Assembly: GCA_024693045.1 (NCBI GenBank)
Contig: JAILLQ010000039.1
Span: forward strand, 62,001 to 126,000
Direction: 5' to 3'
Source: Treponema sp.
GTDB taxonomy: Bacteria > Spirochaetota > Spirochaetia > Treponematales > Treponemataceae
Length of the DNA stretch: 64,000 nt
Under the pieces are notes generated by a model. That model searched no databases, was not told the DNA's origin, and worked only from the letters and a program-made list of their open reading frames with translations. Below are positions 36,205-44,250 of this stretch, one piece after another; the stretch's first letter is position 1, and every line of letters starts with the position of its first letter. Position numbers and translations under genes: made by a program.

Positions 36205-36636
36205 ATGAATTTTGGAATGCTTGGTGCTGCTGTATGTATGGGTATTGCTGCTATTGGTTCAGCAATCGGAATTGGTATTGCCGGACAGGGTGCAATTGGT
36301 GCTTGGAAAAGATGTTATGTAAACAATAAACCAGCTCCATTCATCCTTACAGTATTTGCTGGTGCTCCTTTGACACAGACAATTTACGGTTTCCTTCTTA
36401 TGCAGTCAATGACAGGAAAGGTTGCTGATGGTTCTATGGATCCTCTTTTTGCTCTAGGCCTTGGTATTGCTTCTGGTCTTGCAATGTGTTTCTCTGCTAT
36501 TTCTCAGGGAAAGGCTGGTGCAGCTGGTTCTGATGCTCTTGGTGAAACAGGAAAAGGTTTTGCTCAGTACATCATGGTAGTAGGTCTTTGTGAAACTGTT
36601 GCCCTCTTCGCAATGGTATTCTCTATGATTGCCTAA
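36205..36636 (+). CDS. atpK: V-type ATPase proteolipid subunit K with a sodium-type ligand set
   Basis: This 143-residue protein has four membrane helices (two hairpins), the duplicated V-type rotor subunit. The ion site corresponds to that of Enterococcus hirae NtpK (Thr64, Gln65, Gln110, Glu139). Here PLTQTIYGF gives Thr57 and Gln58, ISQGKAG gives Gln101 and CETVALF gives Glu130, so all four side chains are kept. This predicts Na+ rather than H+ pumping, as inference from the alignment. TAGGAG precedes the start, and a strong terminator follows. Confidence 0.93.
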   Translation: MNFGMLGAAVCMGIAAIGSAIGIGIAGQGAIGAWKRCYVNNKPAPFILTVFAGAPLTQTIYGFLLMQSMTGKVADGSMDPLFALGLGIASGLAMCFSAISQGKAGAAGSDALGETGKGFAQYIMVVGLCETVALFAMVFSMIA

Positions 36637-36653
36637 CTTATAAACTGATTTGT

Positions 36654-36688
36654 AGGCACATCTCTTCTTTGAGATGTGCCTTTTTTTT
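36654..36688 (+). terminator. Intrinsic terminator of the V-ATPase operon
   Basis: An 11-base perfect stem (AGGCACATCTC / GAGATGTGCCT, 36654-36664 with 36671-36681) closes a six-base loop and is followed by T residues to 36688. It is the strongest terminator in the window. Confidence 0.95.
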
Positions 36689-36703
36689 GCTTTAAAACAC
36701 ATA

Positions 36704-36732
36704 TCGAAATTAAATTAAATTTGTTGTATAAT
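36704..36732 (+). promoter_or_regulatory. ispG promoter, predicted leaderless
   Basis: TCGAAA (36704-36709), a 17-base spacer and a perfect TATAAT (36727-36732) are followed by only six bases before the ATG at 36739. No Shine-Dalgarno exists. It sits immediately behind the V-ATPase terminator, as expected for a new transcription unit. Confidence 0.6.
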
Positions 36733-36738
36733 GATTGT

Positions 36739-37842
36739 ATGGATTCAGTTTTTAAGAAAAGTCGTACTGTATATTTAGGTGGTAATGGTAATGTAAAAAG
36801 AATTGCAATCGGAGGAGAAGCTCCTGTTACAATTCAGACAATGTGGAAAGACGGTATTCTTGAAATGGCCGATGACCAGGAAGCCCTTACAGAACTCATA
36901 AAGAAAATAAATGACTTAAAGGCTCTTGGTTGTGATATTCTTCGATTTGCAGTTCCTGATATGCAAAGTGCAAGAAGTTTAATCGCTATTCAAGATAGAA
37001 CAGATATGCCTTTGGTTGCTGATATTCATTTTGATTACAGGCTTGCTTTGGAATGTTTAAAAGGTAACGTAGCTGCAATTCGAATAAATCCAGGAAATAT
37101 CGGAAGCAGAGATAGGGTGGAAAAAGTGGTAAATGCTTGCCGGGATAAGGGTGCTGCGATACGAATTGGTGTAAATACAGGAAGCCTTCCTAAGGATTTA
37201 GCAGAAAGTGTTGAATGTGGTAAAATTAGCCGTGCACAGGCTCTTGCTGAAACAGCAGCTAGGGAGTGTGCAGTTTTCGAAGAATTGAATTTCGATCAGT
37301 ATGTCGTAAGTATGAAGGCTAGTTCTGTAGCAGAAACTATTGAAGCGAACGAAGTATTTGCAAAAAAATACGAAATTCCTCTTCATGTAGGTGTAACAGA
37401 GGCTGGTCCTTTAATTACAGGAATAGTTAAGAGTACGATGGCTTTTACTCATCTTTTAAAAGAAGGTATCGGAAATACAATTCGAGTAAGTCTTTCTTCA
37501 ACTCCTGAAAACGAAGTTATTACAGGCCGGGAAATTCTACATGAATGTGGAATGAGAAAAGGAGGCATTACTCTTGTTTCTTGCCCTCGTTGTGGACGGG
37601 TTGGTTTTGATGTACATGCTTTTGTTGATCGTTGGCAGAAAAAGCTACTTGCCATGGATAAAGATGTGACTGTTGCAGTTATGGGGTGTGTTGTAAATGG
37701 ACCTGGTGAAGGTAAACATGCTGATTTGGGTATAGCAGGAGCAGGTGGTAAAGCAATAATTTTTAAAAAAGGTAAAATAGTTCGAACGATTGCAGCCGAA
37801 GATGCCGATAAAGTATTTGAGGAAGAATTAAATTCGCTATAA
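36739..37842 (+). CDS. ispG: 4-hydroxy-3-methylbut-2-en-1-yl diphosphate synthase (IspG/GcpE)
   Basis: This 367-residue protein converts methylerythritol cyclodiphosphate to HMBPP with a [4Fe-4S] cluster in the MEP isoprenoid pathway. The N-terminal TIM barrel includes DILRFAVPDM, PLVADIHFDYRLAL and RINPGNIGS. The cluster-binding C-terminus has SCPRCGR and MGCVVNGPGE. The start is taken at 36739, where the N-terminus aligns with other IspG proteins. A further-upstream ATG would begin inside the terminator. It may be translated from a leaderless message. Confidence 0.96.
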   Translation: MDSVFKKSRTVYLGGNGNVKRIAIGGEAPVTIQTMWKDGILEMADDQEALTELIKKINDLKALGCDILRFAVPDMQSARSLIAIQDRTDMPLVADIHFDYRLALECLKGNVAAIRINPGNIGSRDRVEKVVNACRDKGAAIRIGVNTGSLPKDLAESVECGKISRAQALAETAARECAVFEELNFDQYVVSMKASSVAETIEANEVFAKKYEIPLHVGVTEAGPLITGIVKSTMAFTHLLKEGIGNTIRVSLSSTPENEVITGREILHECGMRKGGITLVSCPRCGRVGFDVHAFVDRWQKKLLAMDKDVTVAVMGCVVNGPGEGKHADLGIAGAGGKAIIFKKGKIVRTIAAEDADKVFEEELNSL

Positions 37843-37845
37843 ATT

Positions 37846-38946
37846 ATGAAAAAAATATTTTATCTTTTGCTATTATTTTTTGTAATAAATCTCTCTTGTT
37901 TTGCAGATTCCGATTTTCTTGCCAGATACGGCGATGAAATTGCCCTTCGTGATTCTAAAATAGATTTTGAAAATAAAGATTATGGACTAGCCTTGTCACA
38001 TGCAGAGCAAGCAAAAATAATCCGAGAAAAAAAGATAAAAAACGAAATTTCTCTTCTTGAAAATTCTTTTAAACCTGCAGAAGTAAAATATGTAGGTGTT
38101 TCCATTGACGAATCGATTCCTATTTTACAGGAAAGGCAGGATTTTGAAGCTCTGGAAATTATTGACTGGTATAGAAATAAAAATTCAAAAAAATACCAGG
38201 GAGATATAAAAACTGGTTTAATAGATTTTATTAAAAAATTGAGTTCTTACCCTGAAGCAGATTTCATGATAGGAAAAATTTATTGTCTTGAAGGTGAGTA
38301 CGAACTATCTAAAAAGTTTTTTCAGGCAGCATTAGATAATTGTGAAAATCTGGATATTCCAGACCAAAAGTATGATATTTTGTACGAAATGGCAAATCTC
38401 TGCCTGATTAATGAAAATTTCGATGATTATGAAAAAGAACTTTTACTGATACTTTCAAAAGATAAAGTTTATCAGGATAAAGTTTTTATTGATTCTATGC
38501 TAAAATCGATAGCATCTAACAGGAAAAATTGTTTAGAGAAGTTTTTCCTTCTGTACCGAAATGAAAATGCTTTTGCAATTAAGGCCTATTTTGACCTTTC
38601 TGATTTTTATAGAAGTCAAAATGAATCATATAAAGCTCTGGAAGCTGTATCAATTGGGGTTATCACAGCTTTTACCAAGATTAATAGTGTTATGCTTGAT
38701 AGAAATCCTGAGTACACTTATAAAAAGTTTTCAGATTTTTTTGATGAACTTACAAAGTACCCTGACATAATAGAGTGGGGCATTGAAAATAAAATCTGGC
38801 AGGGTTTTTATAACTTGGCTTATGACGCTCATTCTAACAAATGCATTACTTTTACCTTACAGTTGCTAAATGAGTTTAAAGACTTGGCTCCAGAAGAATA
38901 TTGGCGGGAAAAAAGCCAATGTTACCTTGAAGAGCTACTAAATTAG
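37846..38946 (+). CDS. Exported TPR-like protein, unknown function
   Basis: This 366-residue protein has a signal peptide (about 1-20, ending CFA). The Cys at residue 18 makes a lipoprotein possible, but the lipobox is poor. The remainder is helical with TPR-like pairs (YGLALSHAEQAKIIRE near residue 45, KIYCLEGEYELSKKFFQAAL near 145), suggesting a periplasmic protein-protein interaction role. It starts three bases after ispG and converges with the BamA/TamA-like gene; the two stops overlap. Confidence 0.75.
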   Translation: MKKIFYLLLLFFVINLSCFADSDFLARYGDEIALRDSKIDFENKDYGLALSHAEQAKIIREKKIKNEISLLENSFKPAEVKYVGVSIDESIPILQERQDFEALEIIDWYRNKNSKKYQGDIKTGLIDFIKKLSSYPEADFMIGKIYCLEGEYELSKKFFQAALDNCENLDIPDQKYDILYEMANLCLINENFDDYEKELLLILSKDKVYQDKVFIDSMLKSIASNRKNCLEKFFLLYRNENAFAIKAYFDLSDFYRSQNESYKALEAVSIGVITAFTKINSVMLDRNPEYTYKKFSDFFDELTKYPDIIEWGIENKIWQGFYNLAYDAHSNKCITFTLQLLNEFKDLAPEEYWREKSQCYLEELLN

Positions 38947-40559
38947 TAATGAAGTCCAATTCCGATTGAGATTTCATAACTCTTAACAGAAGAGTCTCGC
39001 CAGTCCTGGTTGAATTTTCCTTTGAGATATGGCATTTTTCGGCTTAAATCAATACCAATGCTTCCTCGTATATTAATTCCCCTCATCTTAAGAGGGAAGA
39101 TAAGTCCTTCGATACCTCCGGAAAGGAAACCGTCTTCGGGATTAAATATTGTACCAGTTGCTTTGTTTTGGAAAATTGCAAAATCAATAAATGGTGAAAT
39201 TTGAACTTCCATGTCAAAATATTTGGAATATTTTATTTTATTTGCAATAGGTACATCAGCCCAGTGAATTGTTCCTAATTTGATAGGAAAATCAACATTG
39301 ATGACTATTGCGGTTTTTGAAGAACATGCATTTGTATGTGTAAGCAAAAAATAATCTGTAACTGCTTCAGTATCTGTTAAATCTGTTGGATAATCTGCAT
39401 CGAATTTCTGTGAACTTACAATACCTCGCAATCTGTCACCGAAGGAAGAATAGCCTTTAAGATTTGCAAAACCGTATATGCGAGAGTTTATACCAAAATT
39501 AAAGGTTTTATCTTTAATTGGAATTTCAAAGGCTTTGTAAAAGTAGAGTTCTGCAGAAAATCCTGTGGTATAAGTATTATTTGTAAAAGCATAGGTGTAA
39601 GATTGCATTAAAGTGCCTGCAAAACCATTTCGGAAATTTCCTATCCAGTTTATTCTTGCCGTACCGATGGACTGCATAAGTCCTACGCCCTGGGTTACAA
39701 TAGAATCTCTTACAGAATCGTCTATATCATCAGCTGTCCAGTTTGCAACAAAAGTTGCCGCTGGAGTATAAAGAACTTTTCCCCAGTTTGGAATTTCTTG
39801 TAAAGTTATTGGAAGGGCTAGCATGTAATTTTCAGTAAAATAAGTTAATTGGTCGATAGTTTCTATCGTACCGTCATCTGTTGTAAAGTCATATTCTACT
39901 TTTCTTACAGAGGCCTGCTTAAATTGGTTTACAATTGAAAACTTTCCAAAATCTTTTGTGAGCTTTAAACCTGTGTTTAAATCCCATGAAGGGGAGCTCT
40001 GTCCTGCTTCGTAGTCTATAGCAACTGAGTTTGTCCAAACTGCATCAAATATGCTTAATTTAAATGGTACATCAAAGTCGAATTGAAAACCTATTACAGG
40101 ATTTGGATTAGATCCACACATTTCAAGGTGAAAGTCAGATGACATTGTTTCCAATGTACCTAAAAAGTTTGAATCCCTTGCCTTTATTTTTACATTGAGA
40201 CCACTTGATGAACTATATTTCGGATAAGGTACCAGCAAAAGATGATGACTGTCTTCAACATATACAAGAAGGTTAACTGAAGTAATTCCTTTTTCGTCTT
40301 CTTTACCAACGGTAAAATCAGTTTTAATTTCTTCAAAAGCTCGAAGATTATTTAATCGCATTTTGTAATCTTCGATGTAATTAACTAATTCGTCTTCTGA
40401 GGAAAAAATCTTTTTTTTATCTACTTTTTCTTTTGTTTCCAAGGCATATCGTTTTGTTTGTCCGTCGATTACATATTCAACCTTGTCGATTCTGTAGGAA
40501 GCTGCGAAAAGAACACTTGAAATTAGAAAATACAAAACAGTTGAGAGAAACTTCTTCAT
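38943..40559 (-). CDS. BamA/TamA-like outer-membrane protein with one POTRA-like domain
   Basis: This 538-residue protein is read from the ATG at 40559, which overlaps the wbaP stop (TAATG). Its signal peptide (about 1-20) ends VLFAA. A POTRA-like domain (about 22-115) has YRIDKVEYVIDG, an acidic helix with LRAFEEI and VNLLVYVED. The rest is a beta barrel of alternating hydrophobic strands ending in an aromatic-terminated strand (ISIGIGLHY), the usual recognition signal for the Bam machine. Omp85 proteins insert barrels or export substrates. Its coupling to the glycan initiating enzyme suggests a dedicated role in glycan display. The barrel is shorter than in BamA. Confidence 0.72.
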   Translation of the reverse strand: MKKFLSTVLYFLISSVLFAASYRIDKVEYVIDGQTKRYALETKEKVDKKKIFSSEDELVNYIEDYKMRLNNLRAFEEIKTDFTVGKEDEKGITSVNLLVYVEDSHHLLLVPYPKYSSSSGLNVKIKARDSNFLGTLETMSSDFHLEMCGSNPNPVIGFQFDFDVPFKLSIFDAVWTNSVAIDYEAGQSSPSWDLNTGLKLTKDFGKFSIVNQFKQASVRKVEYDFTTDDGTIETIDQLTYFTENYMLALPITLQEIPNWGKVLYTPAATFVANWTADDIDDSVRDSIVTQGVGLMQSIGTARINWIGNFRNGFAGTLMQSYTYAFTNNTYTTGFSAELYFYKAFEIPIKDKTFNFGINSRIYGFANLKGYSSFGDRLRGIVSSQKFDADYPTDLTDTEAVTDYFLLTHTNACSSKTAIVINVDFPIKLGTIHWADVPIANKIKYSKYFDMEVQISPFIDFAIFQNKATGTIFNPEDGFLSGGIEGLIFPLKMRGINIRGSIGIDLSRKMPYLKGKFNQDWRDSSVKSYEISIGIGLHY

Positions 40560-42043
40560 TAATAAGCACCTTTTCCGTTGATAACAACCCAAATAGTTTT
40601 AATGATAATCCATATATCGAGCCAAACGGACCAGTTCTGAATATAGAAGGTATCAAGTAAAATTCTTTCTTCATATCCTGTATCAGAACGACCAGAAATT
40701 TGCCACATACCGCTAAGGCCTGGAGTTACTGAAAGTACGTATTCAGCATCTTCTCCATACTTTTCTATTTCATCCTTAGTTACAGGACGCGGACCGGTAA
40801 AACTCATTTCTCCGATAAAAATATTCCAAAGTTGTGGTAATTCATCAAGACTTGTTTTTCTTAAGAATTTTCCAAATGGAGTTACGCGAGGATCATCAAC
40901 AAATTTTCTTTCGGCTTCCCATTCTGCTCTTCTAACAGGATCGTTAGCAAGAATTTCTTCGAGCATTTCCTGGCTGTTCTTGTACATAGAACGGAATTTC
41001 CAGCATTTTATAATCTTACCGTTTTTACCAACTCTTTTATGACCGTAAAAAATAGAGCCTGGAGATGTAAGTTTGATAATAATTGCAATTATTATAGAAA
41101 TAGGAATTACTAAAATTGCTGTAACAATACAAATAAAAAGATCAATTAACCTTTTAATAAAAAGATTACCTGGTTTTGTAAGAAAATGAGTAGAGGAAGC
41201 TGCAAGAATTCCTCCGATATCGCGGACACTCATTGATGAAGCAAAATAGTTTTCTGACCGTGCTACACTCATAGTGTACCTGTAGCTGGACATTATAGGT
41301 CTAATTTGCCCCTTATAATCGCACATAATTGCAACTTTTATGTTAAGGGCTTTAATTACACTTAGAATTTCTTTGGTTTCTGGGAAAACAGGAATATCTC
41401 CATGCATGGAACATTCACTTGAATTGCTGTCAATTATAATAGCCGGCTTGTATCCAAGATGTTTGAATTTGCAAAGTCTTTGAATAACTTCGTCGCCACT
41501 GTTTCCTGTTACGTAAATTACGGCTGGAACTCCCCAGAAATTGAATTTGCCTAAAAAGTGCCTTGCGATTTCTCGTGTACCTGGCAGAATTATCGTAGAT
41601 ATAATGGTTGCTACGATGAAGGCTGAGATTACACCTCCATTACTACTGTCTTTTACAAGAATATCGCGAGTAAAATCGTTTTGACGAGAAAGATTTACTG
41701 GATAGCGAACCAGAAAGAAGATACTTATTGATATACCCATAAAACAGAAGAAAGAGCAAAGCGTAAGTTTTTTTACTTCTTCTGAAGGGCTGACCATGAT
41801 TCCCGGGTACAAACCTGCCGCGTAAAAAACAATAAGAATCAGTGGAAAATAGAAAGAATAATATATAAATGAACGAAAGTTAATTACTGGTGGATTTATA
41901 ATATTGACGATGAGAAAGGCTAAACCGATACAACAAAAAAGTCCAACACAATCGGCTATCATAATCATGAGACCAGATAGGAAAGAACTGGTTCGGTTTC
42001 TGTAAGTTTTTTCGAAATAACTAATGAAATCTTTAGAAGTCAT
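40559..42043 (-). CDS. wbaP: Undecaprenyl-phosphate sugar-1-phosphate transferase (WbaP-like)
   Basis: This 494-residue polyprenyl glycosylphosphotransferase has four or five N-terminal membrane helices, a Rossmann-like middle domain (about 150-250) and a C-terminal bacterial sugar transferase domain. That domain begins with a membrane segment (KRLIDLFICIVTAILV) and has the catalytic motifs KFRSM, LDELPQLWNI and SFTGPRP. It loads the first sugar phosphate (Gal or Glc in WbaP proteins) onto the lipid carrier, starting glycan assembly. It lies between the glycosyltransferase genes and the barrel protein. Confidence 0.92.
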   Translation of the reverse strand: MTSKDFISYFEKTYRNRTSSFLSGLMIMIADCVGLFCCIGLAFLIVNIINPPVINFRSFIYYSFYFPLILIVFYAAGLYPGIMVSPSEEVKKLTLCSFFCFMGISISIFFLVRYPVNLSRQNDFTRDILVKDSSNGGVISAFIVATIISTIILPGTREIARHFLGKFNFWGVPAVIYVTGNSGDEVIQRLCKFKHLGYKPAIIIDSNSSECSMHGDIPVFPETKEILSVIKALNIKVAIMCDYKGQIRPIMSSYRYTMSVARSENYFASSMSVRDIGGILAASSTHFLTKPGNLFIKRLIDLFICIVTAILVIPISIIIAIIIKLTSPGSIFYGHKRVGKNGKIIKCWKFRSMYKNSQEMLEEILANDPVRRAEWEAERKFVDDPRVTPFGKFLRKTSLDELPQLWNIFIGEMSFTGPRPVTKDEIEKYGEDAEYVLSVTPGLSGMWQISGRSDTGYEERILLDTFYIQNWSVWLDIWIIIKTIWVVINGKGAY

Positions 42044-42069
42044 ACAGTTTATTTTAACTAAAAAAGAGA

Positions 42070-43197
42070 TTACTGTCTATAAGACTTTAAACTGGCAATT
42101 TTTTTAGCATCCTGAACAGCTTCTTCAAATTCTTTTTGGAACCTTTCCTCTGTGAAACTTCTTGCATGAGAAACAATTTCATCTTTTTTGAAAACATTTT
42201 TAGAATCCAGTTCTTCAAATTGTTTTATAGCTTGGCACAAGGATTCTGTTTCCTGCTTATCAAAGAAAATACCTGTTTTATTTTCAATGACTGTTTCTCT
42301 AGCTCCACCACGTCCAAAGGCGATAACCGGTGCACCACAAGCCTGGGCTTCTAGCGGTACGAAGCCAAAATCTTCTTCGGCGCAGAATAAAAGGGCCTTA
42401 CATCTTTGAAGATGATGCTCTAAAAGGTCGTCAGCAGCTCTTCCTAAAAAAGTTATATTTTTATTACCGGAAGCTAGTTTCTTTAAGTTTTCCATTTCAC
42501 TTCCAGCACCAATTACTACAAGCTTTTTGTTAAGTTTCATACATGCAGAGATGGCTAAGTCTATTCTTTTGTAAGGAACCAGACGACTAAAAGCAACATA
42601 GTAATCTTCTCTATCTTCTTCTGATGGATTAAAACGGCTTACATCAACCGGTAAATAGATTACTCTGGCGTCACGAGCCCAGAATTTTTTAATTCTTCTT
42701 GCTATAAACTGTGAATTTGCAATGATTGTATCAATTCTTTGACTGGAAATGAAATCCCAAAGCCGCAATGATGGAATCCATCGGTTCATAAAAAATTGGG
42801 TTAATTTTCCGCTTCTTTTTCGGTAGTCAAAAAATAAATCCCAGGCATAACGCATTGGAGAATGGATAAAGGCTACATGAGGGACATAGGGTGGAGTAAT
42901 GACTCCTTTTGCACAGCAGGATGAAGAAGAAATTACTAAATCAAAACCTGTAAAATCAAAGGCTTCGAATGCGGAAGGCATAAATTTTAAAAGTTTTGTA
43001 TAAATTTTAGAAGCCATAGGTAATTTCTGAAGCTTTGAAGTGTGAATTATATTATTTTTAAAATGATTTCCTATTTTTTTTCTGTTGTACACAAGTGTAA
43101 AAATTTCTGCGTCAGGATAGAGCTTTAAAAGGTATTCAACAAAGAGTTCTGCTCCTCCATAATTTACAAGCCAGTCGTGTACTATTGCTACTTTCAT
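42070..43197 (-). CDS. GT4-family glycosyltransferase (WbaZ-like)
   Basis: This 375-residue GT-B enzyme has an N-terminal glycine-rich start, HDWLVNYGGAELF, followed by VISSSSCCAKGV. The C-terminal donor-binding site has FSRLVPYKRIDLAI and the EX7E-type segment FGFVPLEAQACGAPVIA. It resembles mannosyltransferases of the WbaZ group, but donor and acceptor cannot be told from sequence. It overlaps the upstream GT4 gene by four bases. wbaP follows after 26 bases. Confidence 0.88.
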   Translation of the reverse strand: MKVAIVHDWLVNYGGAELFVEYLLKLYPDAEIFTLVYNRKKIGNHFKNNIIHTSKLQKLPMASKIYTKLLKFMPSAFEAFDFTGFDLVISSSSCCAKGVITPPYVPHVAFIHSPMRYAWDLFFDYRKRSGKLTQFFMNRWIPSLRLWDFISSQRIDTIIANSQFIARRIKKFWARDARVIYLPVDVSRFNPSEEDREDYYVAFSRLVPYKRIDLAISACMKLNKKLVVIGAGSEMENLKKLASGNKNITFLGRAADDLLEHHLQRCKALLFCAEEDFGFVPLEAQACGAPVIAFGRGGARETVIENKTGIFFDKQETESLCQAIKQFEELDSKNVFKKDEIVSHARSFTEERFQKEFEEAVQDAKKIASLKSYRQ

Positions 43198-44249
43198 TTT
43201 AACTCCTGCGAAATTTTACTATGGATGATATTAAATGTTTTTTCAAACGAATACTTTTTTGGAATTGAAATTTCTTCATCTGATTTTTGATAAGCAGTGA
43301 TAATTTTTTGAGCAAGGTCATCTGAATCACCAGTTTTAAAAAATGTAACTGGAAAATCCTGATAGATTTCCTTAAAAACTGGAATGTCGGACATAAGAAC
43401 ATGACAGCCTAAAGAAAGAGCTTCAAGAGGTGGCATTCCAAAACCTTCATAAAAAGATGGCTGAATTAAAAGTTTTACTTTTTTGTAGAGATTTTTTAAT
43501 TCTTCATTAGAGATTTTTCCTGTAAAAATCACATCCTTACTGATTTCGCCAGAAAGTTTTTCAAAAATATTTGTATCGCTTGTTCTGAAATTTTCTGAAT
43601 TTCCTGTTATTAATAATTGGGCCTTTAATCCCTCTTTTCTAGCTTTTGTGAAGGCATCGAGCAGGACAGAAAGACCTTTGTGCTTTTTAATGTTGCCTAC
43701 AAATAAAATCTGCTCTGTCTTTTCTAAGAGGACTTCTTCTTTTTGCGAAAACCAGTCGGGAACGGCGTTGTAAGTGACCACGATTTCTTTTTTTGTTTTA
43801 AGGTGTTTTTCTATTCTTTCTTTAGAAAAATTGGAAACAGTAAAAATTAATCTAGAGCGGAATGCTGCATACAAATAAAAGAGCTTTCTTATAAATGTAC
43901 CGCTTTTTGAAGCTAAACCTGGAACGTCTAAAAATACTACATCATGAATTGTAGTGTAAATTGGAACTTTTATACCCTGAGGAATATTGCAATATGGTGT
44001 ATAGAAAGCATCGCACTTGTTTATTTCTCTGGAAATGTCTTTTGGAAATGATAAAAGTTCTTTTATAGAAAAAGGTTTAATAGGGCATTCAACTTTTATC
44101 GTCCTGTCTGAAAGCTTTAAACTTTCTAGTTGACTTTTGTTTCCGATGAGGGTGCATTCATAATTTTTTATGAAAAATGGAAGAAGGGCTTCTATATAGG
44201 AGCCGATTCCTCCACTTCCAAGCATTCTTACATCTATTGCAAGTTTCAT
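43194..44249 (-). CDS. GT4-family glycosyltransferase
   Basis: This 351-residue GT-B enzyme has an N-terminal IDVRMLGSGGIGSYIEALL, a central TVSNFSKERIEKHL and the donor site FVGNIKKHKGLSVLLDAF with FYEGFGMPPLEALSLGC. The sugar is unknown. It sits between the CDP-glycerol transferase-like gene (one base away) and the other GT4 gene (four-base overlap), consistent with consecutive additions to one glycan. Confidence 0.88.
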   Translation of the reverse strand: MKLAIDVRMLGSGGIGSYIEALLPFFIKNYECTLIGNKSQLESLKLSDRTIKVECPIKPFSIKELLSFPKDISREINKCDAFYTPYCNIPQGIKVPIYTTIHDVVFLDVPGLASKSGTFIRKLFYLYAAFRSRLIFTVSNFSKERIEKHLKTKKEIVVTYNAVPDWFSQKEEVLLEKTEQILFVGNIKKHKGLSVLLDAFTKARKEGLKAQLLITGNSENFRTSDTNIFEKLSGEISKDVIFTGKISNEELKNLYKKVKLLIQPSFYEGFGMPPLEALSLGCHVLMSDIPVFKEIYQDFPVTFFKTGDSDDLAQKIITAYQKSDEEISIPKKYSFEKTFNIIHSKISQELK

Positions 44250-44250
44250 T

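Noticed and set aside
36676-36738. An upstream ATG would extend ispG by 21 residues.
   Set aside because: That ATG lies inside the V-ATPase terminator stem, upstream of the ispG promoter. The extra residues have no likeness to IspG.
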